From DASRAJ01 sp035638255 (lineage in GTDB: Bacteria; Bacteroidota; Bacteroidia; Chitinophagales; UBA10324), in assembly GCA_035638255.1 (NCBI GenBank), contig DASRAJ010000107.1, positions 112,175 through 176,174 of the forward strand: a stretch of DNA of 64,000 bases. Reading direction: 5' to 3'. The notes beneath the pieces were generated by a model. That model was not told the origin of the DNA. It saw nothing but the letters and a program-made list of their open reading frames with translations, and searched no databases. Positions 8,648 through 16,362 of the stretch are shown here, in pieces. Position 1 is the stretch's first letter. Each line of letters begins with the position of its first letter. The position numbers and the translations under genes were made by a program.

Positions 8648-9745
8648 ATGTCACGAGGCAGAAGAATTCAATTCGCCCAACTGCTGGCTATCATTTTGGC
8701 CTGGCAAATAGTCGCCCTTTTCATTACCGGCTATGACTACTCACTTACACATGCAACCGACTTCCAGCCTTTCAGCGAAAAGTATCCCCTTGGTCTCAAC
8801 ATCATCTTTAATGGGGGAGGCGCCTTCTTCGGCGCGTTGATTGCCGGAAGCTTCATCGTGTTTTATCTCAACGTAAAGTTCAGAGACAAGCCGTATGGTT
8901 ATTCCATCCTTGCCATTTGCCTTCTTTACATAATCACAGTGATCCTCGTGCATTTGGCAATAGGATTCTTTTGGGTTCCGCAAGCATCCGGAATTCAGGT
9001 GGGTGATCCCGGATTCAAACAAGGGTATTGGAAATATCTTAGAGATCCATACCACATCAAGGATATTATGGCATGGTCAGTTGTTACTGCTCTCACACAA
9101 TTTGTACTGCTGATGAACAACAAATTCGGTCATGGCATTCTGTGGGATATCATTCGGGGCAAGTATCATCTGCCGAAAGAAGAAACGCGCATCTTCATGT
9201 TCGCCGACCTCAATGACTCTACTACCCTCGCTGAAAAATTAGGGAATGAACGCTACCATGAATTGCTGAAAGATTTTTTTGCCGACATCACCAACCCCAT
9301 CGTAAACAACAACGGAGATATTTACCAGTACATCGGTGATGAAGTGGTAGTTGCCTGGAAATATGAAGACGGAATCACCAACAACCAGTGCATCCGTTGT
9401 TTCTTCGACATGAAAGACGAGATTGAAAAGCACAAAAATGAGTATCTCACTAAATACGGATTGGTGCCGGGCTTTAAGGCAGGTATTCATTTCGGTAAAG
9501 TGATTACCGGCGAAATCGGCATCATCAAGCGCGACATTACTTATTCGGGAGATGTGCTAAACACCACCTCGCGCATTGAAAACAAGTGCAGGGAGTTCGA
9601 TGTGGAAGTGATTGCTTCTGATGACCTGCTGTCGCGGCTTTCTTTAGCCAATCAATTTATTTCGCGGCAGCTCGGCAGTTTTATTTTGAAAGGCAAGGAA
9701 AAAGAAATCGGGCTCAGCACGCTGCTCGTACACGTTTCTGCGTGA
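8648..9745 (+). CDS. Membrane-anchored class III nucleotide cyclase, paralogue
   Basis: The same length (365 residues) and architecture as the cyclase at 405-1502, with strong identity throughout: MSRGRRIQFAQL start, four hydrophobic segments, then a class III catalytic domain. The metal aspartates (FADLNDSTTL near D187, YIGDEVVVAW near D231) and the SGDVLNTTSRI motif are intact, so both copies should be active. The N-terminal membrane halves have diverged more than the catalytic halves, which would suit two sensors feeding one second messenger. The two copies are about 7 kb apart with unrelated genes between, so this is not a simple recent tandem duplication. Confidence 0.85.
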   Translation: MSRGRRIQFAQLLAIILAWQIVALFITGYDYSLTHATDFQPFSEKYPLGLNIIFNGGGAFFGALIAGSFIVFYLNVKFRDKPYGYSILAICLLYIITVILVHLAIGFFWVPQASGIQVGDPGFKQGYWKYLRDPYHIKDIMAWSVVTALTQFVLLMNNKFGHGILWDIIRGKYHLPKEETRIFMFADLNDSTTLAEKLGNERYHELLKDFFADITNPIVNNNGDIYQYIGDEVVVAWKYEDGITNNQCIRCFFDMKDEIEKHKNEYLTKYGLVPGFKAGIHFGKVITGEIGIIKRDITYSGDVLNTTSRIENKCREFDVEVIASDDLLSRLSLANQFISRQLGSFILKGKEKEIGLSTLLVHVSA

Positions 9746-9800
9746 AAGAAAAAAACATTTCAAAAGAGATGTACTACAAATTTCCGCTCATGATATTACT

Positions 9801-9877
9801 CGCAAAGGCGCAGAGGCGCAAAGAGGAGAAACAGATAAATTTTTCGATGAATTTTTCTTTGCGTCTTTGCGTGAAAA
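9801..9877. repeat. GCAAAGGCGCA-type inverted repeat without a gene
   Basis: The left part (9801-9825) is CGCAAAGGCGCAGAGG plus CGCAAAGAG; the right part (9857-9877) is CTTTGCGTCTTTGCGTGAAAA. These are the same motifs that bracket the GxxExxY gene at 59175-59723, here enclosing only about 30 bp. It may be an empty or collapsed version of that element. The small open frame across it is an artefact. Confidence 0.75.
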
Positions 9878-9974
9878 GGATTTTTGTCGTACATCAATTC
9901 AAAATGTACAGCGGCATTCCTCTTCTTTTTTATTTTGTTCTAAAAAGTCAATCTTCAACTGAAATTTGCTGAGG

Positions 9975-10574
9975 CTATAAAAATCTTCTGCAGGCGTTTT
10001 CAAAATCTTTAGGGATGGAATGTTTCCATTGATATTCCACATCATCTTTGGCAATGCCTGACATCCATTCGTCGAGCAAATCGAAATAGTCATTCTCTGT
10101 CCAGATGTTCACCATGTTTTTAGACAAGACAAGCTTACCGGTTTCTTTACTAACGCTCTGCAACCTTGAAGCAAATCCCAACTCGAAGCCGGTTGCGTTT
10201 TCCCTGCCGCTCAGGTCGGTCAAAATGCTCACATCACCAATATGCGCCACACAATACGCATTAATCCCGCTGCTCTCGAGTATCGCCATCAGGCAATGCG
10301 AAATGTCGAGTATGGATGACAGATCCGGAGTGCAAAGGAGGTAGTAGCCATCGCCGGTAGGAAGAAAAAGCTCCACCACAGGAATAGGAATATTGCTCTC
10401 CAGCCTTCGTTGCCGTTCCATCATGAATTTGCTGTTGATCAGGTTCAGGGTTTCCATCTGTTTTCTGTTGATCAGCTCAACATCAGGGTTGCTTTTATCC
10501 TGCCCCTGGTAGAGGAAATCTTTTACGTCGAATAAGATGATTCCTTTTTGCATGGTTGGTGTTTGCGCAAACAT
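9975..10574 (-). CDS. Degenerate class III cyclase-like protein
   Basis: A 199-residue soluble protein with the order of motifs of a nucleotide cyclase domain: ILFDVKDFLYQ (first metal Asp position), LPTGDGYYLL (second), then AHIGDVSILTDLSGRENATGFELGFASRLQ, which corresponds to the dimerisation/catalytic segment. At the position where active cyclases have Asn within a VNxAxR motif, this protein has ELGFASRL, so the transition-state Asn is missing although the Arg remains. It may bind nucleotide or act as a regulatory partner for the two active cyclases nearby. The start could be either ATG at 10574 or at 10553 (MQKGIILF); neither has a clear ribosome binding site. Confidence 0.55.
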   Translation of the reverse strand: MFAQTPTMQKGIILFDVKDFLYQGQDKSNPDVELINRKQMETLNLINSKFMMERQRRLESNIPIPVVELFLPTGDGYYLLCTPDLSSILDISHCLMAILESSGINAYCVAHIGDVSILTDLSGRENATGFELGFASRLQSVSKETGKLVLSKNMVNIWTENDYFDLLDEWMSGIAKDDVEYQWKHSIPKDFENACRRFL

Positions 10575-10703
10575 AGTGAAAACACCATGTTACCATGTTA
10601 CGCTCGCCGCGTCCTTTTCCATTTTTGAAGACACAAGTGGATGTTTACGGCAGAGAGAGGATAGCATGTGTTATGAGCTTTGAGTACTGAGTACTTTCTC
10701 AGC

Positions 10704-10890
10704 ATGGCTGATCCGCAGCTACAACAACTTGTTCCGACGTGTCGGGATGTCGCGTATATGCTCCAGGAATACGAAGCCGGAGTTGATGTCCGTAGGACTC
10801 TATGAGTAAGAAGTTTTCTCCACCGCAATGGTTTTCGATTTCGGCTGCACGCTAAAAAATTACCCGATGAGACGAATATTGTTTTGAACA
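10704..10890 (+). pseudogene. vsr 5'-end remnant A
   Basis: ATGGCTGAT at 10704 begins a decayed copy of the first part of the vsr gene at 14944. Recognisable pieces are GAATACGAAGCCGGAGTTGA, AAGAAGTTTTCTCCACCGCA, TTTCGGCTGCACG and AAAAAATTACCCG. Two extra inserts break the frame: one with CCGACGTGTCGG and one with GTCCGTAGGACTCTATGAG. The catalytic C-terminal half of Vsr is absent. It abuts the minus-strand PIN gene. Confidence 0.85.
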
Positions 10891-10915
10891 AAGAATCAAA
10901 GCTTGTATCCGGAAA

Positions 10916-11319
10916 TTATTTTGAAGCAACAACATTGATGAATTGCCCGGGAGAAAGAATTTTTGCCTCCGAAAACTTTCCCAGGATTAGCAGATCGCTG
11001 TCACCTGTTACGAGATAATCTGCGTTCACAAATTCAGCGAGACGCAGAATTTCATTGTCATCTTCGTCTTTACACGCAGTCGGAATTTGGTTAGATGGAA
11101 TTACAGTTCGAAAGATTGACTCTATCAATTCAACATCACGGGATATTTCATTAGCACGAATGTTGAATTTTTCTTTCAGCTTTTCGCTGAACTCATCAAG
11201 AATGAAAGATGAAATGAAAAGCTCAGAACGCAGATTAATAGTTAATTCGATTGCCTCAAGAGAAGTGCCGCCAAAGAGAAAGGCTGAAATGAAACATTGG
11301 TGTCGAATACTACCTTCAC
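10916..11319 (-). pseudogene. PIN-domain toxin, apparent frameshift near its start
   Basis: PIN domains are Mg-dependent RNases that form the toxins of VapC-like toxin-antitoxin pairs. The expected start is GTG at 11319, whose GTGA overlaps the antitoxin stop; that frame reads VKVVFDTNV and then fails, while the other frame continues FISAFLFGGTSLEAIELTIN to the end. Restoring one base in the AAA run at 11292-11294 gives FDTNVFISAFLFGG, the standard PIN opening with the first catalytic Asp. Later acidic positions (DEDDNEILRLAEFVNADYLVTGDSDLL) are intact. The protein would be about 134 residues, of the putative-toxin PIN (COG1569-like) type. It is either inactivated by a real deletion or affected by a homopolymer sequencing error. 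Confidence 0.75.
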
Positions 11320-11531
11320 GATACTGCATTGAAAATACCTGCTTCACTCTTGTAACCGAGCTTCGAAATTTTCTTCTTATTTCTTGCAGCGCTCTTTCTG
11401 AGTTCGCGAATAAAGACATAACGATTAACAGCATCCATCACCAACTTTGACTTTTTCACTCCCATTTGTTTAGCCGCAATTGATAATTGCTCCTCAAATT
11501 TTTCCGGCACTATGATTCTTAACTCTGTCAT
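11316..11531 (-). CDS. Ribbon-helix-helix antitoxin-like protein
   Basis: A 71-residue protein: MTELRIIVPEKFEEQLSIAAKQMGVKKSKLVMDAVNRYV has the strand-helix-helix pattern of RHH DNA-binding antitoxins, with the N-terminal strand inserting into the operator and the C-terminal tail (RELRKSAARNKKKISKLG) free to hold the toxin. It precedes the PIN gene and overlaps its GTG start by 4 bp, the usual antitoxin-first, translationally coupled arrangement. It would be expected to repress the operon. Because the PIN partner looks frameshifted, the antitoxin may now stand alone. Confidence 0.75.
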   Translation of the reverse strand: MTELRIIVPEKFEEQLSIAAKQMGVKKSKLVMDAVNRYVFIRELRKSAARNKKKISKLGYKSEAGIFNAVS

Positions 11532-11642
11532 CGATAAAAAAATTTTTTCAAAGTTAGTGAAATGAATTGTGGTTTCTTTTGAAGCAACTTACAGTGAAAA
11601 TCTTGAACGAATGAACCCTTTTTACCAAAGTACCTTCGTGCC

Positions 11643-11861
11643 ATGGCTGATGTGCATGACAAGAAAACCCGCAGCTACAACAACTTGTCCCGACGTGTCG
11701 GGATGCCTCGTATTCGCTCAACCTGTCCCGCCTGTCCCCCGATTCATCGGGGGGATTTTCTTCGCGAAGAATACGAAGCCGGAGTTGATTGTCCGTCCGA
11801 AGGACTCCTAAGGGAGCAGGACTCTATGAGTAAGAAGTTTTCTCCACCGCAATGGGTTTCA
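11643..11861 (+). pseudogene. vsr 5'-end remnant B with nested hairpin inserts
   Basis: This copy keeps the vsr start ATGGCTGATGTGCATGACAA and the later GAATACGAAGCCGGAGTTGA and AAGAAGTTTTCTCCACCGCA blocks. It is split by three palindromic inserts: CCCGACGTGTCGGG, CCCCCGATTCATCGGGGG, and a longer one with GTCCGAAGGAC and AGCAGGACTCTATGAG. It ends just after the GCAATGG block and no catalytic half follows. The flanking intergenic stretch (11532-11998) otherwise holds nothing recognisable. Confidence 0.85.
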
Positions 11862-11998
11862 ATACCTGCAGGCAGGGCCCGACAAGACCCGATAATTTTC
11901 TTCTTCGATTCTCACCAATAAAAATTTTCGTAACGGTATTTTTTCTTAGCAGTATTATCTCCACTGCAAAGGGTTAGCTTTGGTGATTAATACTCCCG

Positions 11999-13729
11999 AT
12001 GCATAGAATATTGTTCAATCTTATTTTTATAGCTCTTCTTTCTCCTCAGTTGTTCAGCCAAACTCCGGGTCACTTAATAGGCATCTATTGCATTCCTTCT
12101 CCCGCTAAATCAACGTACGGAATTGCTGATGTGGATCCGGCCACCGGGATTGCAATTCCATTAGACACCTTTGTGGGGTATCAGGCAACGTTATCTGCGA
12201 GCGGCGTATTCGATGGGTACCGTAATTTCCTTTACATGATTACGGCAGATTCTATCAACACGTACCTCATGAGCGTCAACATTGCAACCGGACAAATTTC
12301 AGTACTCTTCGAGGTGGACTCAACCGGAAGTGGAATACCGGGCACCGTTACAGTAGGGAACTGCCTTTCCGAATTGTGCTTCAATTATTCTGACAGCAAT
12401 ATTTATTTTCTGCATCTCAGAAATAGATATGCTACTGTACAATATTTGAGTAAAATAAATCCGGTCACAAAAGAAGTGACCGACCTTACCACCTTGCCGG
12501 TGTATTGGTCAGAGGCATTCCCGTTAAATCCTGATTGCAATCATCAGAAAATCTTTTTCCAGAGATATGACCGGGCTGAGATGCGATACTCTATCGGAAC
12601 GTATGATTTGGTTAATAACTCCTTCGATTCAGTAGCGCTTGACCGGGCAACAGATGCCAATGTTACTTATACTTTTACTTTCAATCCCAATGATAATTTT
12701 TTTTACGGTTACGAGCAGGATCGCCGCGACTTTGCAACGGACAATCTAAGTGCGTTGCGCATGGTGAGAGTTGACCCTCTCACAGGAAGCATCGGGTATC
12801 TTACACCAGTGAGCAGAGTAAACGCAATCGGGGAGATTATGGATCCCGTCCTGAACAGGAATTATTTTATGGCACAAACAACCAATCCCGGCATGTTACA
12901 ACTCGATCGTTTTGATATAGCCACGAACACATTGACGTCGAAGCCATTTGGGCACCTTAATAATAATCCTGACTCCTGGGTTCAGGTGCTTGATTTTATT
13001 ACATCGTTTGATCAGCAACCCGCATCCGACTTTACTTTCAGCAACGTTTGCCAATCATTCCCTACTGCATTTTCTCCGAACGTAAATGGAGGTTATTTCC
13101 TGTGGACTTTCGGTGATCCTGCATCCGGCAATGCGAATGAAAGCATACTCGCAAATCCTGATCATACTTTTTCAGAAGCAGGAACGTACGGGGTAACCAT
13201 GATTGCTTATACCTGTTACAAGTCAGATACCGTCACCCGGCTCGTCACTATTGAACCATTTCCGCACATTGGTTTAGGCACCGACACCGTCCTGTGTTCT
13301 AACCAACCCCATCTGCCTCTTGAGCTTGATGTAACGGTTGCGGGCTATCACTATGTCTGGCAGGATGAAAGCACTTTGCCAACATTCACCATCACCCAGC
13401 CCGGAACTTATTGGGTGAATGTTTCGGGATCGTGCGGAAATATTTCCGATACACTTAACGTTTCATCACAAATTTGCGACTGCGGAATTACACTCCTCCC
13501 GAACCTGACTGAGCATACTATCAGTATTCATATTGACTGCGAGGTCACAACGTATCATCACCTTCATCTTGAATTATTTGATATGCTTGGAAGAAAAGTA
13601 ATGGATAGACCTGTATCAAAAAATGATTTTGCGATAGATATCAACCGGTTCTCTGCAGGTGCTTTCGGCTACCGTTTCAGAGATGATAATCATACTATTC
13701 AAACCGGAAAGCTTGTGGTGATACATTAA
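11999..13729 (+). CDS. Secreted T9SS protein with PKD domain
   Basis: A 576-residue exported protein: signal peptide (MHRILFNLIFIALLSPQLFSQ), a 310-residue N-terminal region with repeated GxxYxIxxVDPxTG-like elements suggestive of a beta-propeller (YGIADVDPATG, MSVNIATGQIS, LSKINPVTKEV, VRVDPLTGSIG), a PKD domain at about 340-420 (SFPTAFSPNVNGGYFLWTFG ... DHTFSEAGTYGVTMIAYT), an Ig-like segment (HYVWQDESTLPTFTITQPGTYWVNV) and a T9SS-type C-terminus (LELFDMLGRKVMDR ... TGKLVVIH). No catalytic motif is visible; such proteins are usually adhesins or surface scaffolds. It is an ordinary chromosomal-type gene lodged between two vsr remnants. Confidence 0.75.
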   Translation: MHRILFNLIFIALLSPQLFSQTPGHLIGIYCIPSPAKSTYGIADVDPATGIAIPLDTFVGYQATLSASGVFDGYRNFLYMITADSINTYLMSVNIATGQISVLFEVDSTGSGIPGTVTVGNCLSELCFNYSDSNIYFLHLRNRYATVQYLSKINPVTKEVTDLTTLPVYWSEAFPLNPDCNHQKIFFQRYDRAEMRYSIGTYDLVNNSFDSVALDRATDANVTYTFTFNPNDNFFYGYEQDRRDFATDNLSALRMVRVDPLTGSIGYLTPVSRVNAIGEIMDPVLNRNYFMAQTTNPGMLQLDRFDIATNTLTSKPFGHLNNNPDSWVQVLDFITSFDQQPASDFTFSNVCQSFPTAFSPNVNGGYFLWTFGDPASGNANESILANPDHTFSEAGTYGVTMIAYTCYKSDTVTRLVTIEPFPHIGLGTDTVLCSNQPHLPLELDVTVAGYHYVWQDESTLPTFTITQPGTYWVNVSGSCGNISDTLNVSSQICDCGITLLPNLTEHTISIHIDCEVTTYHHLHLELFDMLGRKVMDRPVSKNDFAIDINRFSAGAFGYRFRDDNHTIQTGKLVVIH

Positions 13730-13741
13730 CTGCTCTCAACA

Positions 13742-13944
13742 ATGGCTGATGCACGATAAGAAAACCCGCAGCTACAACAACTTGTCCCGACCTGTCGGGA
13801 TCTCCCGTATTCGCTCAACCTGTCCCGCCTGTCCCCCGATTCATCGGGGGGATGTTCTTCGGGAAGGATACGAAGCCGGAGTTGATTGTCCGTAGGACTC
13901 TATGAGTAAGAAGTTTTCTCCACCGCAATGGTTTTCGTTTTCAG
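13742..13944 (+). pseudogene. vsr 5'-end remnant C
   Basis: Begins ATGGCTGATGCACGATAAGA and carries the same first and second hairpin inserts at the same sites as remnant B, plus the short third insert (GTCCGTAGGACTCTATGAG) seen in remnant A. It ends after the GCAATGGTTTTCG block and leads directly into the HicB-like gene. Confidence 0.85.
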
Positions 13945-13975
13945 TGAATGATTATTTTTGAAGAAAGAAATTACC

Positions 13976-14218
13976 ATGATTACTGAATACATACAGGCTG
14001 CGTTGCACGGAGCGCACTATGAATTTTTGCCAAATGATAAAAAATATTACGGCGAGATTCCGGGATTTGATGGTGTGTATGCGTCTGCGGAGAATCTCGA
14101 AGATTGTCGTGAAGAACTGCGAGAGGTTCTCGAAGATTGGCTGTTACTGTCTATTCACAAGAATCTTCCTGTTCCGGTGATTGAAAATATTTCTCTCGAA
14201 GTAAAAGAGGTAGTCTGA
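13976..14218 (+). CDS. HicB-like antitoxin (orphan)
   Basis: An 80-residue protein starting at ATG 13976. MITEYIQAALHGAHYEFLPNDKKYYGEIPGFDGVYASAENLEDCREELREVLEDWLLLSI matches the HicB fold: a degenerate RNase H-like domain that captures the HicA mRNA interferase. The signature elements are YxxEIPxxxGVxAxxxxLExCxxxLxEVLEDWLL. No C-terminal DNA-binding domain and no HicA gene are seen on either side, so this is either a solitary antitoxin or a regulatory relic. Its leader and first three codons are almost identical to those of the antitoxin at 14321, showing that a block of about 80 bp was duplicated. It lies between vsr remnant C and the vsr-derived block at 14247. Confidence 0.8.
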   Translation: MITEYIQAALHGAHYEFLPNDKKYYGEIPGFDGVYASAENLEDCREELREVLEDWLLLSIHKNLPVPVIENISLEVKEVV

Positions 14219-14246
14219 TGCCAGCCTTCAGAGCCGTTAACAGGTG

Positions 14247-14329
14247 TGAGTAAGAAGTTTTCTTCACTGCAATGGTTTTCGGTTTTTATTGAATGATTAT
14301 TTTTGAAGAAAGAAATTAACATGATTACT
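14247..14329 (+). repeat. Direct repeat of vsr-derived leader (block D)
   Basis: TGAGTAAGAAGTTTTCTTCA through GAATGATTATTTTTGAAGAA and the ATGATTACT start repeats 13903-13984 with few changes. The two copies flank the HicB-like gene. The first part is vsr-derived (the GTAAGAAGTTTTC and GCAATGGTTTTCGG blocks); the rest is the ribosome-binding leader used by both downstream antitoxins. Confidence 0.85.
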
Positions 14330-14536
14330 ACCGCTTCAAGAAAAAGAGCACGAATGATCTCACGATACGCTGAATCACTTTCTGTAAAAGAACAGGAACA
14401 GTTGCTTGACAAGCTGAAGAAAAAAACGCTGCTTGAGAAAGTGAAAAAGCTGAAAGGAAAAGTGAAGCCCAATTCAATTACCATGGATGAGATTCTCGAA
14501 GAAATCGAATTGGTGAGAACCTCTCGCAATGGATGA
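14321..14536 (+). CDS. Putative antitoxin partner of PIN toxin
   Basis: A 71-residue basic, helical protein (MITTASRKRARMISRYAESLSVKEQEQLLDKLKKKTLLEKVKKLKGKVKPNSITMDEILEEIELVR). It does not match a named antitoxin family that I recognise, but its length, its position directly before a PIN gene and the 8-bp overlap with that gene make an antitoxin role likely. The C-terminal part (ITMDEILEEIELVRTSR) resembles the toxin-binding tails of VapB-like antitoxins. ATG at 14321 is chosen because the repeated leader places GAAGAAAGAAAT upstream of it, as for the HicB-like gene. Confidence 0.65.
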   Translation: MITTASRKRARMISRYAESLSVKEQEQLLDKLKKKTLLEKVKKLKGKVKPNSITMDEILEEIELVRTSRNG

Positions 14537-14951
14537 GAAGAAATTTATCCTCGACACAAATATCTGGATCAGCTATATCGTCACCGATACTCTTGGTGAA
14601 TTGATTGAATCTATTGTTCTTAAGGAATTGACAATTTATGCTGACAGGCACCTAATGAATGAGATCAAGAACGTTTTGCTGCGACCGAAATATAAAAAAT
14701 ACCTAAAAGCGCCGGTGTCACAGTTTATCGAAGTGATTGAACTGGGAGTTACCATGGTTAATACACAGCCACGTGTCTCACATCTTCCTGATCCCAAAGA
14801 CAATTTCCTCATTGCCCTCGCGCGCGCGTCGCAAACGATAAATGTGGTAACGGGTGATAAGGCCTTGTTAGCATTGAGCGTCTATGAAGGAGTTGAATTT
14901 GTTTCTCTTGCTGATTTTAGAAAATTGCTGAAGAGCGAAAGTAATGGCTGA
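14529..14951 (+). CDS. PIN-domain toxin (VapC-like RNase)
   Basis: A 140-residue protein with an intact PIN opening, KFILDTNIWISYIV, giving the first catalytic Asp. Further acidic positions are in MNEIKNVLLRPKY, PDPKDNFLIALARAS and VVTGDKALLAL. The family cleaves RNA and inhibits growth unless bound by the antitoxin; this one is of the putative-toxin PIN type (COG1569-like), as is the broken gene at 10916. It overlaps the antitoxin by 8 bp and overlaps the vsr start by 8 bp, so antitoxin, toxin and vsr form a tightly coupled run. The last residues (SNG) are encoded by the vsr start region, which suggests the cassette joined an existing vsr start. Confidence 0.85.
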   Translation: MDEKKFILDTNIWISYIVTDTLGELIESIVLKELTIYADRHLMNEIKNVLLRPKYKKYLKAPVSQFIEVIELGVTMVNTQPRVSHLPDPKDNFLIALARASQTINVVTGDKALLALSVYEGVEFVSLADFRKLLKSESNG

Positions 14952-15357
14952 TGTGCACGATAAGAAGACGAGGAGCTACAACATGAGCCGTATTCGCTCA
15001 AAGAATACGAAGCCGGAGTTGATTGTAAGAAGTTTTCTCCACCGCAATGGTTTTCGGTTTCGGCTGCACGATAAAAAATTACCCGGCAAGCCTGATATCG
15101 TTTTGAAGAAATACAAAACAGTAATTTTTGTGCATGGGTGTTTCTGGCATGGACATTCAAACTGCAAGTATTCAGCATTACCTACAACAAGAAGGAATTG
15201 GTGGAAGAAAAAGATTGAAGGCAATAGAAAAGTTGATGCGATTGCTCAAGTGAGTTTGAGAAATAAAGGTTGGAAGATTATTGAAGTTTGGACGTGCAAA
15301 TTGAAAAAAAAGAAACAAGAAAAAACTTTAGCTCGACTTGTTGAGATGATGATCTAA
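14944..15357 (+). CDS. vsr: Vsr-type T:G mismatch endonuclease
   Basis: A 137-residue full-length Vsr. The enzyme nicks 5' of a T mispaired with G, arising when 5-methylcytosine deaminates at Dcm sites, so that repair synthesis restores C. Visible landmarks are VHDKKTRSYNMSRIRSKNTKPEL at the N-terminus (the arm and Met that intercalate DNA), the catalytic Asp in LPGKPDIVLKKYK, and FVHGCFWHGHSNC with conserved His, Cys and Trp residues. ATG at 14944 overlaps the PIN stop. The 3' end overlaps the converging methyltransferase gene by 30 bp. It is the only intact copy; several truncated 5' copies lie upstream. Confidence 0.93.
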   Translation: MADVHDKKTRSYNMSRIRSKNTKPELIVRSFLHRNGFRFRLHDKKLPGKPDIVLKKYKTVIFVHGCFWHGHSNCKYSALPTTRRNWWKKKIEGNRKVDAIAQVSLRNKGWKIIEVWTCKLKKKKQEKTLARLVEMMI

Positions 15358-16362
15358 ATGTTCTTTAATATTCTTTGACTGGATATAACTGAACTTAGGG
15401 GGTAAAGCATTCCCGATTAACAAAGCAAGAGCAGTTTTAGAAATGTCTGTTGGGAATTTGTAGCTTTTAGGAAATGATTGAAGCAAAGCTGCTTCTCTCG
15501 CGGTGATTGTTCTGTTTTTAGTTGGGTGAAGAAATCTACCTTTTGACGGATTCAAACATCCTCCTGTAATTGTGGTTGAATAATCATCCCAGCGTAAACG
15601 ACCATAAACATCATCGAAACCAATGTTCTCTGCTTTATGGCAATTCAAATCATATTCTTCGGGCAAGTCTTTCCAGCTTCCACCATTTTTAGGTGTTCGT
15701 TTTATTCTTTCTAAAACATTCGGAGAATGCTTTGGATATATCTTGTGGAGTTTGTCTTTTGTTTTACTTGTTGGTTCGATATTTTTTATCGCATCCCGAA
15801 CTGTAACTTTTTCGCCTGTTTCTTTTGCAATATTAATTTCTCCAAGGCGTGAACCTATTAAAACTAATCTTCTTCTATTTTGTGGCACCCCATAATTTTT
15901 CACATTCACAACTTTGCAATCAATCCATTTGTAACCGGCTTCTTTTAACATTTCAATCGCTTCTTTCAACAAATCGTAATTGATTAATCCCGGAACATTC
16001 TCCATCATTATGGTGTATGGTTTCAATGCTTTCACAAGCCGGACATATTCCATTATCAGATTGTTTCTATCGTCATATATCGGTTGAGCTCTATTCAATC
16101 TTCTTATCGAACTGAATCCCTGACAAGGGGGGCACCCAGCGAGTAAGTGAATTGTTTTACCGTTCAGCTTTCTTTTGATTTCAGCAATAGAAACTTTGCG
16201 AATATCTTTTTGAATTATAGTGGTTTTTTTGTGATTTAACTGATATGCTTTTACTGCATCATCGTCAATTTCAATAGCAATCTTTGTTTGAAAGGATGCC
16301 TTGTGCATGCCTTCTGTTAGGCCGCCACAACCTGAATAAATATCAGCTGAACTGTAATTCAT
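15328..16362 (-). CDS. DNA (cytosine-5-)-methyltransferase
   Basis: A 344-residue C5 methyltransferase with all core motifs: DIYSGCGGLTEG (motif I, SAM binding), GCPPCQGFSS (motif IV, catalytic Cys), MMENVPGL (motif VI, ENV), NYGVPQNRRRLVLIG (motif VIII), and ITAREAALLQSFP toward the end (motif IX/X). The target-recognition region between motifs VIII and IX is short, as in single-specificity enzymes; the recognition site cannot be read. The gene is last in a minus-strand operon and overlaps the preceding orf by 4 bp (ATGA). Pairing with vsr fits: Vsr protects the methylated sites from C-to-T mutation. No conventional restriction nuclease is seen nearby. Confidence 0.93.
   Translation of the reverse strand: MNYSSADIYSGCGGLTEGMHKASFQTKIAIEIDDDAVKAYQLNHKKTTIIQKDIRKVSIAEIKRKLNGKTIHLLAGCPPCQGFSSIRRLNRAQPIYDDRNNLIMEYVRLVKALKPYTIMMENVPGLINYDLLKEAIEMLKEAGYKWIDCKVVNVKNYGVPQNRRRLVLIGSRLGEINIAKETGEKVTVRDAIKNIEPTSKTKDKLHKIYPKHSPNVLERIKRTPKNGGSWKDLPEEYDLNCHKAENIGFDDVYGRLRWDDYSTTITGGCLNPSKGRFLHPTKNRTITAREAALLQSFPKSYKFPTDISKTALALLIGNALPPKFSYIQSKNIKEHLDHHLNKSS

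Noticed and set aside
9742..9972. 76-aa frame after the second cyclase
   Set aside because: It consists of the GCAAAGGCGCA repeat and AT-rich spacer.
10598..10891. 97-aa minus-strand frame
   Set aside because: It is antisense to vsr remnant A and has no family features.
11569..11921. Two plus-strand frames through vsr remnant B
   Set aside because: They translate vsr pieces plus hairpin inserts and no catalytic half follows.
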